DNA from: Antennarius striatus
Lineage: Eukaryota > Chordata > Actinopteri > Lophiiformes > Antennariidae
DNA: 64,000 bases
Direction of reading: 5' to 3'
NCBI RefSeq assembly: GCF_040054535.1
Contig: NC_090784.1
Span: 7,563,501-7,627,500, forward strand
Under the pieces are notes generated by a model. That model worked only from the letters and a program-made list of their open reading frames with translations, searched no databases and was not told where the DNA came from. Both the position numbers and the translations under genes were made by a program. Below, one piece after another: positions 1 through 10,769 of this stretch (its first letter is position 1; every line of letters begins with the position of its first letter).

Positions 1-392
1 TCTTTTGTTGCAGCCAGTTAACTTTACACACTCCGTTTCTAGTCTTATCCTTGTGGGGCCCTTCCGTCTGTAACTTATAATATATTACTTTATAAACAAT
101 TGGCAACACCTGTCAACAACCAAGTCAAGTCATTACTGTCATAAAATAGCACTTTATTAAGTATTAGAGATTTGACATGGCTATGTTGAATGTAACCCAT
201 GTTACTCCTTCATTTGTTGTTTTATTTCCTTGTTCCTCTAGCATAGACTGAACAATGCTGTTATTTTTGAGTTTACATGTCATTTCAGAAGCTGCTTTCA
301 CTTGAACTAGTGCTTTTAAGACAGAAATATCTACAAATAGCAGGTTTTATGTTTACCAGCTTGCAAACGATTGTTTTGATCTGAATTCACAG

Positions 393-494
393 GTGATAAA
401 CAAGCAGCCTCCCATTCCAACATCCGCACCAGAGATGGTACCCTTGGATCTACAATCTCAGACTGATTACATCAGCGCCTGTGACAGCATACAG
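393..494 (+). CDS. candidate 102-nt exon, array copy 1 (unknown gene)
   Basis: A 102-nt open segment lies between a good acceptor (AATTCACAG) and a good donor (GTAAAG). Only one frame is open, phase 0 at both ends, giving 34 residues. They start VINKQPP, are proline-rich, and end with a tyrosine motif TDYISACDSIQ. Adding or skipping copies would not shift a reading frame. I do not recognise the gene. The phase does not fit the sulfotransferase exon at 3491, which needs an upstream exon ending in phase 1. No start or stop codon is present, so other exons would have to lie left of the window. It could be a non-coding duplicate. Confidence 0.4.
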
Positions 495-1133
495 GTAAAG
501 TAGCAATGCTGAAGCCATCATTCCCAGTTATTTTAACTTGTACATTAACCAGAATAAGAAGGGCTAGTGCTGCTTGTGTTTCACTAATGGTTACTGCCTG
601 GATTTGTGTCCTATTTGAAGTAACAGACTTGACCTTAGTCATATTTCTAGTTCTGTCTACATTCACTTCTATGCATTTACACACTCATGTGTCCCTGGTC
701 TTGTCCTTGTGGGGTCTTGAAATCCTGGACACACAGTTTTCTCTTTTGTTGCAGCCAGTTAACTTTACACACTCCGTTTCTAGTCTTATCCTTGTGGGGC
801 CCTTCCGTCTGTAACTTATAATATATTACTTAATAAACAATTGGCAACACCTGTCAACAACCAAGTCAAGTCATTACTGTCATAAAATAGCACTTTATTA
901 AGTATTAGAGGTTTGACATGGCTATGTTGAATGTAACCCATGTTACTCCTTCATTTGTTGTTTTATTTCCTTGTTCCTCAGGTATAGACTGAACAATGCT
1001 GTTATTTTTGAGTTTACATGTCATTTCAGAAGCTGCTTTCACTTGAACTAGTGCTTTTAAGACAGAAATATCTACAAATAGCAGGTTTTATCTTTACCAG
1101 CTTGCAAACGATTGTTTTGATCTGAATTCACAG

Positions 1134-1235
1134 GTGATAAACAAGCAGCCTCCCATTCCAACATCCGCACCAGAGATGGTACCCTTGGATCTACAATCTC
1201 AGACTGATTACATCAGCGCCTGTGACAACAAACAG
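1134..1235 (+). CDS. candidate 102-nt exon, array copy 2
   Basis: Same length, splice signals and phase as copy 1. The last codons differ (GACAACAAACAG in place of GACAGCATACAG, so DNKQ instead of DSIQ), otherwise the residues are the same. Open reading and both splice sites are preserved. Confidence 0.4.
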
Positions 1236-1874
1236 GTAAAGTAGCAATGCAGAAGCCATCATTCTCAGTTATTTTAACTTGTACATTAACCAGAATAAGA
1301 AGGGCTAGTGCTGCTTGTGTTTCACTAATGGTTACTGCCTGGATTTGTGTCCTATTTGAAGTAACAGACTTGACCTTAGTCATATTTCTAGTTCTGTCTA
1401 CATTCACCTCTATGCATTTACACACTCATGTGTCCCTGGTCTTGTCCTTGTGGGGTCTTGAAATCCTGGACACACAGTTTTCTCTTTTGTTGCAGCCAGT
1501 TAACTTTACACACTCCGTTTCTAGTCTTATCCTTGTGGGGCCCTTCCGTCTGTAACTTATAATATATTACTTTATAAACAATTTGCAACACCTGTCAACA
1601 ACCAAGTCAAGTCATTACTGTCATAAAATAGCACTTTATTAAGTATTAGAGGTTTGACATGGCTATGTTGAATGTAACCCATGTTACTCCTTCATTTGTT
1701 GTTTTATTTCCTTGTTCCTCAGGTATAGACTGAACAATGCTGTTATTTTTGAGTTTACATGTCATTTCAGAAGCTGCTTTCACTTGAACTAGTGCTTTTA
1801 AGACAGAAATATCTACAAATAGCAGGTTTTATCTTTACCAGCTTGCAAACGATTGTTTTGATCTGAATTCACAG

Positions 1875-1976
1875 GTGATAAACAAGCAGCCTCCCATTCC
1901 AACATCCGCACCAGAGATGGTACCCTTGGATCTACAATCTCAGACTGATTACATCAGCGCCTGTGACAACAAACAG
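1875..1976 (+). CDS. candidate 102-nt exon, array copy 3
   Basis: Identical to copy 2 in the exon-like part, with acceptor TTCACAG and donor GTAAAG intact. Confidence 0.4.
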
Positions 1977-2615
1977 GTAAAGTAGCAATGCAGAAGCCAT
2001 CATTCTCAGTTATTTTAACTTGTACATTAACCAGAATAAGAAGGGCTAGTGCTGCTTGTGTTTCACTAATGGTTACTGCCTGGATTTGTGTCTTATTTGA
2101 AGTAACAGACTTGACCTTAGTCATATTTCTAGTTCTGTCTACATTCACCTCTATGCATTTACACACTCATGTGTCCCTGGTCTTGTCCTTGTGGGGTCTT
2201 GAAATCCTGGACACACAGTTTTCTCTTTTGTTGCAGCCAGTTAACTTTACACACTCCGTTTCTAGTCTTATCCTTGTGGGGCCCTTCCGTCTGTAACTTA
2301 TAATATATTACTTTATAAACAATTTGCAACACCTGTCAACAACCAAGTCAAGTCATTACTGTCATAAAATAGCACTTTATTAAGTATTAGAGGTTTGACA
2401 TGGCTATGTTGAATGTAACCCATGTTACTCCTTCATTTGTTGTTTTATTTCCTTGTTCCTCTGGAATAGACTGAACAATGCTGTTATTTTTGAGTTTACA
2501 TGTCATTTCAGAAGCTGCTTTCACCTGAACTAGTGCTTTTAAGACAGAAATATCTAAAAATAGCAGATTTTATCTTTACCAGCTTGCAAATGATTGTTTT
2601 GATCTGAATTCATAG

Positions 2616-2660
2616 GTGATAAACAAGCAGCCTCCCACTCCAACAGCCGCAGTGTCCCCC
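2616..2660 (+). pseudogene. truncated fourth array exon
   Basis: The first ~35 nt follow the array exon (preceded by CATAG instead of CACAG). The sequence then diverges and runs into a dispersed repeat at about 2650-2745 that reads CAGCATGGGATAGGCTTCAG and ends in GGATGGATGG. The donor and the tyrosine motif are lost. Confidence 0.75.
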
Positions 2661-2747
2661 GCCTCACGCCCTACGCCAGCATGGGATAGGCTTCAGCACC
2701 CTGTGACCCGCCACGGTGGACACAGTGGCAGAAAATGGATGGATGGA
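2645..2747 (+). repeat. dispersed teleost repeat, 3' end with GGAT tail
   Basis: The segment has the recurring motif GGGATAGGCTTCAGCACCC, then GTGACCCGCCACGG, then AGAAAATGGATGGATGG. The same family appears at 16,010-16,341, 18,505-18,720 and, reversed, near 26,242, 54,280 and 63,850. Confidence 0.75.
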
Positions 2748-2756
2748 GATGTGGCC

Positions 2757-3110
2757 CACTTTATTTTCAGTTTTTTCTTTTATAAAGTTATCTTTCTTTA
2801 AGTTTTTTTTTTTTTTTAATTGAACTAAGGCTAAAAGAAGGCCTCAGGGTAGAAAGTTTTTGTTTTATGTTTTTCACTGCCTGTTTTTGATTTTATATTT
2901 TTGAAATGAAGCCCACTTGTTTTTTCTTTTATAAAGTTATGGTGATCTAAGCTCAAAAGAAGGCCTTTTTGGAAAAAAAAACCCAGTGGAGAGCAAGGCA
3001 GTAAGGTTTTGTATGTTTTTGTCACTGCCTGTTTTTTATTTTGCATTTTGTTGTGATGAGGCCATATTTATTGAAGTTTTTTCTTGTTTGTTGATAAAGT
3101 TGGGTTAATG
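2757..3110. repeat. degenerate ~155-bp tandem duplication
   Basis: Two and a part copies of a T-rich unit are present. Each contains TTTTTTCTTTTATAAAGTT, then an AAAAGAAGGCC block, then a TTTTTGTCACTGCCTG block (starts near 2757, 2909 and 3067). It is non-coding and diverged, in contrast to the nearly identical 741-bp array next door. Confidence 0.65.
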
Positions 3111-3412
3111 TAAAGCATTCATGTCTTTGTCACATGTCTTGTACCACGCTACGATATAAAAGCTAGAAATGTGTGTGCAGGTGTGTAAAAAAGGACGTCT
3201 AAGGTAGTAAATGCTAGAAATTGGGCCTCACAATGCAGCAAAAAACTTACTTGGAGACAAAAGTTTGGAAATATGTTAAACTCAAGTGATATTTGTGAAA
3301 TAGATTTTTTTTCCAGCTTGCCTGATTTTTTACAAAGTTGTAGCACCAGTGGAAAGGGTGGACCCCACAAAGTAGCAAAGATGAGTGAGACCCGGTAAGG
3401 TAGTATAAGTGA

Positions 3413-3416
<4 letters not shown>

Positions 3417-3480
<64 letters not shown>
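3417..3480. repeat. (GT)n microsatellite
   Basis: About 32 GT units end 11 bases before the sulfotransferase exon, taking the place of a normal polypyrimidine tract. Confidence 0.97.
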
Positions 3481-3482
<2 letters not shown>

Positions 3483-3490
3483 TGTATTAG

Positions 3491-3606
3491 GTGTTGTTGG
3501 AGACTGGAAAAACCATTTCACCTCAGAACAACTGGCTACATTCACATCCGTCCTTCGCAAAGAGATGGAGAATGAGACTTTTTCTCTGCCTTGGAGTTTG
3601 GATTGA
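3491..3606 (+). CDS. cytosolic sulfotransferase, last coding exon (partial gene)
   Basis: After the acceptor GTATTAG the exon reads, in phase 1, GVVGDWKNHFTSEQLATF and then about 20 more residues to a TGA at 3604-3606. The G-x-VGDWKNHFT block is the conserved PAPS-binding and dimer region at the C terminus of SULT enzymes, which transfer sulfate from PAPS to phenols, steroids or amines in the cytosol. The 113 coding bases match the usual size of the last SULT exon. No penultimate SULT exon is visible upstream in the window, so the last intron must be at least 3.4 kb and would span the 741-bp array, or this exon is an orphan. A poly(A) signal at 3805 supports a real 3' end. I cannot assign the subfamily (SULT1, 2, 3 or 6). 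Confidence 0.85.
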
Positions 3607-3804
3607 ACAACAGAGAAAGAAAAGGTGTAGCGTGAAAGAGGTGTAGAATTAAAGTGAAAGCATATCATATGATTTATAGCTAGTTTAATGATATCATTGT
3701 TTTTTACGTGACAATTTCTACCAGTGAATAATTATTTTGTGGCTCATGCTATCCAGTATGTACATTTTACACGTATAAACAAACAAAAAACCTTTGATTG
3801 TGGC

Positions 3805-3810
3805 AATAAA
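3805..3810 (+). terminator. poly(A) signal of the sulfotransferase gene
   Basis: AATAAA lies about 200 nt after the stop codon, with T-rich sequence downstream. It is the first good signal after the exon. Confidence 0.6.
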
Positions 3811-3829
3811 GAAATTCTACTTCCACACT

Positions 3830-5745
3830 GATCGTTTGAGTCATTTGAGTGAATATTCTACACCTCTATACTCTATTAATACTTCTTTTTTTTACTTCCA
3901 CTATTAAACATGATGAAAAGAGTAATATAACTACGTACAAACAGCATAACTGGCTGTACTTCCTGGCTGTAATTTCGTCCCCACTCATTCCTGTGTAACT
4001 GTTAAGTGGTTACAAGTATCACTATGTCTTGTTCTTAACTTGAAGTAATTACAAGTTTTATACAACTGACTTTTTAAATTACCTGGTACTGTAAAACCCT
4101 TGAGCAATATGATATATAAACGAGTACTTTGTGTGAACCTCAACATTTTCCAAATACACCACGGTCATGGAAAAGTTGTCTTGTAACATAAGGAAATGTA
4201 GCAGTGTTATAACGGTATGATGCCTGGTTAACAAAATAAAAATTTCACAGTGGTTGCGTAAAATTTTCAGCAGTAGCATACTAGGCTTAACATCACCTAA
4301 ACCAGGAACAACATGTGATTGTAGTTAACACCTGGCTATAACACGCTACTAACTAAAGCTCTGTAATTGTAATTGTTACCACATTGTCTTGTGGTAAAAA
4401 TCAGGAAGTTAATTTTGCAAACACTGCTGAAAGAAAGCTATTAGACCAGCATAACAAACTGTAACCCAAGAAAAAGCAATTTACCTGAAAATATTGGACT
4501 TGAATTTTTTTTAAAAGAAATTATTAGTGTGGTCAGTGGAAAAATATATAACAATCATAAGTGGGTTTTCAGCCACCATAATAAAAAGATAAAATAGAAT
4601 TCCCCTCACATTCTTTTCCAGCACAGTTCAGATAAGTTGTCTGTCACCATAAACACCTTATAATATCCTCAGGGCAGACGGTACAAAGTGCTTTGACATA
4701 CTATAAACCTATTCTGAATTGTGCCAAACTCCAGCTGAGTTTTTCAGGAGTCAGTTGATTTAAAATATTTTCTGTGCTTTTGTTATGAGTGTGAAGGCGG
4801 CTGAATGAATGAATAAATTCTTCAGACCACAAAGACCCACACAGACATCCTGTCTCCCGTGTCTTACGTGCCTAGATGGACGATTCTACGCACACAAACA
4901 TGTTTGGAGAGTCATTGTTCTGGCAGAAAGTTACTGAAGGGCTTGTGTGGTTTCTGTCAGAACTCCTGTCAGGACTTGAGTTCATTCATTGATTCCACCC
5001 ACACCAGTGTCTTTCTGTCATTAACTCTCCTGGCTGTATTTTCCAGAGCCTTCTCCACCCTCCTGCTTGCGATCAGATCAATCCTGTCACTTGTGTTGCT
5101 CAGCCACCTACTCTTCATCATCCAGTCAAGCTCCACTCTACATATACTGTATTCAGCACTCAGCTCTCAGATTGTTAGTGACTTATTCTACTATCCAGTT
5201 TTCCTGTTCTATGTGACCACTGTGCTCTGATTCTGTTTGTTTCCTGGATTCTGCCTGTTCCCCTGCTCCTTATTGGATTTGTTTAACTCTTTTGATTAAC
5301 TGGACACACTGATTTAAATTAAACTCTGGATTTGGACTTACTTCTACTCCCATGCTTTCGGGTTCACCCTGCCTGCTCAAAACTGCAACAAGTCAAATGT
5401 CTGTTTCAGCAGAACAATTTGTTTGATTTAACCAATAGGTGGCAGCAAACATCATCACAACATCATAATAGTCCACGTGTACTGTATGGTGCTGCTGCTG
5501 TTTCAGAATTAGACCATTTAAACACTTAATTTTGAAATTAGGCAGTTGAAACATGGCGTCTAGTTCTAAAACAATGATGGCAACAAATAAGATGTAAATC
5601 AGAGGCTTAGATGTGAGGTTTTATGAGATTATTCATCACACTTGATGTTCACAGTAGTTTTTATCCTTATAACCTGATTAATGTTATATAAACTAAGTAA
5701 TATTTCTTATTTTTCCTTAACCTTGATTTGGTATCTAAATTAAAT
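3830..5745. other. intergenic, no gene recognised
   Basis: This is AT-rich sequence without convincing exons. An open stretch at 4859-5230 has low-complexity leucine/serine content, and the text after it (about 5230-5390) resembles the tail of a retroelement. Neither is firm. Confidence 0.5.
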
Positions 5746-6087
5746 CGGGGGCAGCAGTGGCTCAGTGGTAGAGCGGCACCGCTCCCGTCCAGTCACCTTC
5801 AGAGTGTGAGCTGACAGTGGGTGGTGTCAGCTCACCTCCCGAGCACTGCCGAGGCGCCCTTGAGCAAGGCGCCGCCCCCCCCTACAAGCTGCTCATTTCA
5901 GGGCGCACCAAGAAGTCACTGCCTGTCGCTCTGCTTCCCACTGTCTATTAAATTGCATGCTTACTGGTGTAAACGTTCAAGGGCCTGTACAAACATATAA
6001 AAATGCATGTTCAAAAATGTATACAGTAAGAGTGAAAAGATAAGAGGGACAATAAAGTGCGTTTCTTTCTTTCTGTCTTTCTTTCTT
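5746..6087 (+). repeat. tRNA-derived SINE
   Basis: It starts GGGGCAGCAGTGGCTCAGTGG with an A-box-like TGGCTCAGTGGTAGAGC. The body contains CCTTGAGCAAGGCGCC and AAGCTGCTC. It ends in AATAAAGTGCG and a TTTC-rich tail. The same family occurs reversed at 10,622-11,033 and as a fragment at 62,702-62,850. Confidence 0.8.
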
Positions 6088-6089
6088 AG

Positions 6090-7195
6090 TAGAATAGATT
6101 GATGATTGCAAAGCGGTGAACCGTTTTAACTGCTGACATACATATAATAAATTGACATTAGGTTTGAAAGCCTGACAGTATCAGTAATCATGAAACTTTG
6201 ACAAATATGAATCATGTTACAAATGTCTCTGTGCTTACAGTAGATTTTAGGAGCAAAATGACCATTCAGTTTCCATCAGCGTTAGAAAAAAATGTGAATT
6301 CCGTAAAAAACATACTAATTCAGTACTCACAATAGAATTATATTGTAAATTCATTTCAGCTACGGATGTAGAGAAGAGATTTTTATCATGAACGAACCAA
6401 CATTTGAGAATTATACTTGTTTTATACAAATAAACATTAACATTCAAATCTGTCAATCAAATTTAACTTGTATACCAAAAATTCAAACATAATCTGTAAT
6501 AATCTGAGGGCTTTCAATCTGTACGCAGTATCCTCAAACTTTCCAACTGGGTGAGGAAAAACCTCAATTAAAAAAAAGAGACCACATATGAAGGATTCCT
6601 GTCTCTAGAATGGGTAAACATGAAATAAATGTTGCAAAAACAGAGACAACTATCATGACAGGCATCAACACTTCAAGATGTATACAGGATATTTTTAAAA
6701 ACCAATGTTATAAATACATGTATCTATACCAAACACGCAGATTCCCTTGTGTCAGGTTGTTTATAGACATTGGTGAGTCAGACATGCTGTTAACAGTCAT
6801 GTAGTGAACCAAAGACACTACCATGTTGTTGATGCTAAAAGATCTGTTGTGTCCTACTCTAAAACACACATTGACTATACTGTATACTTATACTTAAAAC
6901 AAATGGTCTTCTGTCAGGTTTCTGAGTGCACACACAGTCATGTAGAACAAGTCCAAACTTATATATCTATATACAGTATATTTGAATCTTCATTCATTTA
7001 ACTGCAACCATCAAAGGCGTGTAAAGCATTTCTTTGTCATGTTTTTGAATTGTACACGTCACTGTAAGTATAACATTAGCTTCTCAATTATGATGGTTAA
7101 TGCTGTAGAAAAGCTCCTCCACCCTCCAATATCTCTGTCCCATGAGTTCTGACACTACTTCAATTACATGGTGGCCTTTTGTGCCCAGGAGGGGC
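6090..7195. other. intergenic, nothing recognised
   Basis: AT-rich DNA with only short random open frames (for example 6610-6804) and no splice or family support. Confidence 0.5.
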
Positions 7196-7196
7196 A

Positions 7197-7229
<33 letters not shown>

Positions 7230-7258
7230 TGCGTGCGTGCGTGCGTGTGTGTGTGTGT
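7197..7258. repeat. (GT)n/(GCGT)n microsatellite
   Basis: A GT run with an inner GTGCGTGC variant block, directly upstream of the GC3-rich open segment. Confidence 0.95.
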
Positions 7259-7260
7259 TT

Positions 7261-7373
7261 AGGCAGACGGTGTGGTGCCTGCTTGAGGACACCCACATCG
7301 CTGCCGCCGTGTGCCCACTGGTCCTGCCCTGGGCTGCCCACAGGATGCTGGTCTGCTTTGATGCCCTCTTCTG
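7261..7373 (+). pseudogene. orphan coding-like exon, unknown family
   Basis: After TTTAG the frame QTVWCLLEDTHIAAAVCP and another ~18 residues (ending FDALF) runs to a TGA at 7371-7373. Nearly all third codon positions are G or C, in an AT-rich neighbourhood, which is typical of real coding sequence. I do not recognise the protein, and no partner exons are seen nearby. It may be the last exon of an unseen gene, or a relic. Confidence 0.3.
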
Positions 7374-7724
7374 ATCAACACACTGCAGACATGCACGCTC
7401 ACACAAGATAGTCAGAAACTCCACACAGGATCCTGTAATCTTTTAAAGTCTATTACGCTCAGTCAGCCAAGGCTTCTTAAGTGAGTTGACTTCCTCAGCC
7501 CTCAGCAGTGCTCACATTTAGCCATTAAAACTCCAGTAAAGGACAATCAAACTTAATTTAATTAGACTGGAGAGTTTTCCCATGAATCTCAAACCCAAAG
7601 GGGATTATTTTTAACTGTGAGCCACCTCATTGTTAACAAGAGAAGCTCTTTCAAGAGAGAAGAGAGATGGTCAAAGAAGGCATTTGTTGAAGAATCTAAC
7701 AGTTAGTTAAATAGTCAATGAGTT

Positions 7725-8300
7725 CAAATGGAAGATGCAACATCTCTCCTCTCAGCTGCAGCACCGTGATTTGGTGAACTTCTAGACCCTGTGAGGGGAG
7801 GCCTGTGTGTGACCTGACGGTCGATGCTACACAGAACAGATTGATAGATGTTTGTCAGAGTTTGACCAATGGTTTCAAGACTTTGCATGAGTCAGTTGCT
7901 ACATTCATGTGTTATCCTGTTCTGGAAGATTTTGGAGTTGATTCATTCACAAAAATTGCAGCACTGTTTCACCTGAACTGTTCTGGAGTGGAAGATGAGA
8001 TGTGTACTCTACAAGCCGACATTCAGCTGAAGTCCAGAGCTCATGGACAATTCTAGAACTACTCACAAAGGAGAAGTACCCCAACGTGAGGACATGTTCT
8101 ACCTCCTTGGCTGCATTATTGAGCTCCACTTACTTATTTCCATCAGCCTTTTCCCACATTAAGCCATGGAGGAACATTAAGTTTGTCCATGACTGATGAT
8201 CATTAGAAGTGTGTTTGAAGCTGGATGTTAGCAGCTGCTGTGCAGACTATATATCCCTGGCTGATTCCATTCAGTCTAAGTCAAGAGTGTAAACTCAGGA
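7725..8300 (+). pseudogene. hAT-superfamily transposase remnant (C-terminal part)
   Basis: The open stretch 7805-8056 contains CTLQADIQLKSRAHGQF. It continues in another frame with LLTKEKYPNVRTC and a block like the hAT dimerisation domain (SSTYLFPSAFSHIK), then MTDDH. A further frame change leads to KLDVSSCCADYISLADSIQ and a stop. These blocks occur in this order in the hAT-related transposases that gave rise to GTF2IRD2/SCAND3-like proteins. At least two frameshifts and an internal TAG show it is dead. No terminal inverted repeats were identified. Confidence 0.75.
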
Positions 8301-10530
8301 CATGACAAAAAATGTACATAGAAGTGTTGTGTTGTTCAGCGTGGGTTGAAAATAAGTGCCAACCTGTCATCTTGTTGCCACAGAGTAAATAAGGACATCT
8401 AGCAAAACTGAAACAAGTGAAAACTAGTTTCTTCACCATCATAAACAAAGGTGTGTCTTGTAAAAGAGATTCGTAATTTCATGGGACTTCGTGGTTAAAT
8501 GAAAGAGATAAATAAGTGAATGAATAAATAAAGACCTGTGGGTCAGAGGTTGACCTTTTTAATGTGAAACTGCAGTGCTTAGATTTTTTTGTCAAACTTA
8601 CTTCTCATGCCTTTGCAAAGCTAATGTAAATTGTCCACAATTGACGTTGTTGGTTTCATACAGTGGACTGCCATCCTCCCCATAGTCATATCATCTGCTG
8701 TGGACATCAGCAGATAGACAGGCAGAAAAACGTCTAAACATCATCCCTCCCCTTTATGTATGTCACAGTGACGTCATCAGGAACATGCCCTGGTTTTTTG
8801 TGATTTAGCACAATTTAAACAAAGTGAATTGAAAGCTGATGCACTTTCACATGCCTTCCTGTAATGTTTAATAAATGACATTATTGTGTACAGGATTGTG
8901 TGTCTCAGTCTCCTTATTCATAATTTGTAACATACATGACGCAACAAAAATTACTTTCTTATTTACTCAACCGCTGTTTTTTCCCCAAATTCCATTTTGT
9001 TAAATAAATACCGGATAGTCTGTGTGACTTTTATTCATAGAATGCTCAAACACACACAGACCTGCCCTGAAATACCTCTGATTTTCTAATATTGAAGTCA
9101 GCCTCTGTCAACCAGCTCAGAGCTGTTTACCCAGTTTGATGATGGAGCTTCCTCTTCTGCTTTATGACACACATAGATAAACGACACACTCTTCCTGGCT
9201 GCATACCATCTTTCCCATCCATCTCCTCACTGTCTACTCACCCTTAACCCCTTCTATTGACTCTCACGATTATAATTACAGCACGCTCCACGACTGAAGA
9301 CACATTTAACGATAAAGTCAGACAGGTATGGTGCTACATGCATGTCATATTTGTAGACATGTTAATAATATAAATATGAATAACACACACACACACACAC
9401 ACACATAGACACGCACTATTCTCAGTCACACCCCACCCAGGGTGTCTGCACACTTCCGGGCCATTGGGCAATTAGCAGTAATGGCAGGAAGCTAGTTAGT
9501 GTTATCTGCTGCCATGGCGGCCTCCACTGGCACTGCCAGACCCTGGACCAGTCACGTAGGAATGTAGACACAAAGTCAGACAAGTAGGCTGCAAGGGGGG
9601 GTATGAGGAGGCAGACCAGGAGACAAATGACCTGACATGATTTCCTCAGCGCTTACCTGCTGGGCTTCATCTTAAGTCAGACTTCAAGGAGCCCAGGAAG
9701 TAATATGAGTTTAATTTGCTAAACAAACAAAAATGGTGAATCAGTGAATATCTGATTCTTTAGATAATCATCAAGACCAGAGATGCCCAGGATAAAACAT
9801 TAATAAACAATTAATTAAGCATTAATCAGAAGTGAATAAACTCAGATCATTCCTCTGCACGACTTACACGTACTGGAGCCACTTGTTGACGTCACTGTGT
9901 CTCTCTATTGTTTAAGCAGCGCGTCTCTCTTCCTTCATTCCTAAGAATGGGTGTGATTTGGGTGGTCAACACTGGTGATGGCATGGAGAGCAACGTCGAC
10001 TTTAATGGCATATGGAGAAACTGGCCCAGAAAAGCTCAAACAAAATAAACAGCAGAAATCCCTGAATGAGGCACCGGAATATCAACAGTCACGGAGGTCT
10101 AAACGGTTCCCAGAGACAGGTGGAGCATTCAGAGTCACTCTGTGTCTCTGATTAGAATGTGTGTATGAACATTTTGGCTTTGTAAAGTTTCACGTACAGT
10201 ACAGTCCCACAAAACACATTCCAATATATGCAGAATACACCATATTCACCCATATTTAGTCATCATCCCTCCATCTCTACTGGCTGGGGATTGGTCACTC
10301 TTTCTATCCTAATGTGGTGGAGAGAACAGTTATGTCCTTCATTCTGTGAAATCTATGTTTAACCAAATGTCATCGGTTGAATCAGCAATTTGAATTACTG
10401 GTATAAAGCTGATATACTGTACAGTATTCCAAGAATTTCTGTGTTGTTGAAAAATATTTATTCTATTATGGTGCCTGCACAGCAAGAAAAGACTATAAGA
10501 ATAAGAATAGGAATAATAATGAGAATGAGA
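8300..10530. other. intergenic, no firm gene
   Basis: It holds an AATAAA at about 8870 followed by GT-rich sequence, a short (AC)n at 9383-9404, and a minus-strand ATG with a strong donor near 9650 (see findings). No family similarity was recognised. Confidence 0.45.
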
Positions 10531-10621
10531 TTAATATTAAGATTAAGATTAAGATTAAGATTAAGATTAAGATTAAGATTAAGATTAAGATTAAGATTAA
10601 GATTAAGATTAAGATTAAGAT
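10531..10621. repeat. (ATTAAG)n hexamer array
   Basis: About 15 perfect copies of ATTAAG, preceded by degenerate AGAATAAG-like units. They abut the 3' end of a reversed SINE, so the array probably grew from the SINE tail. It is not the vertebrate telomere repeat. Confidence 0.95.
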
Positions 10622-10699
10622 TCTTGAATAATCCCCGTAGGGGAATTATTTTTCCACTCTTTTTAATATGTTGACACACATAGGTATACAGGCTCTAGT

Positions 10700-10769
<70 letters not shown>

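Larger units (their letters stand above)
1..2660. repeat. 741-bp tandem repeat array carrying an exon-like segment
   Basis: The same 741-bp unit recurs head to tail. Position 1 matches 742, and exon-like segments start at 393, 1134, 1875 and 2616, each exactly 741 apart. About 3.6 units are visible and the array runs off the left edge. Units differ at only a few bases, which points to recent duplication, ongoing homogenisation or an assembly artefact. The fourth unit loses similarity at about 2,660, where a dispersed repeat with a GGATGG tail begins. The plus ORF of 102 aa and minus ORF of 70 aa recurring in each unit are just open stretches of the duplicated spacer and resemble no family I know. 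Confidence 0.95.

Noticed and set aside
506..2296. Repeated 102-aa plus-strand and 70-aa minus-strand open frames in every array unit
   Set aside because: They overlap on opposite strands of the duplicated spacer, have no domain, and recur only because the unit is tandemly copied.
4859..5230. 123-aa open frame
   Set aside because: Leu/Ser-rich low-complexity translation, no splice context or family; neighbouring text looks like a retroelement tail.
10531..10621. ATTAAG array as an interstitial telomere
   Set aside because: The vertebrate telomere unit is TTAGGG; this hexamer abuts a SINE 3' end and is better explained as its tail.
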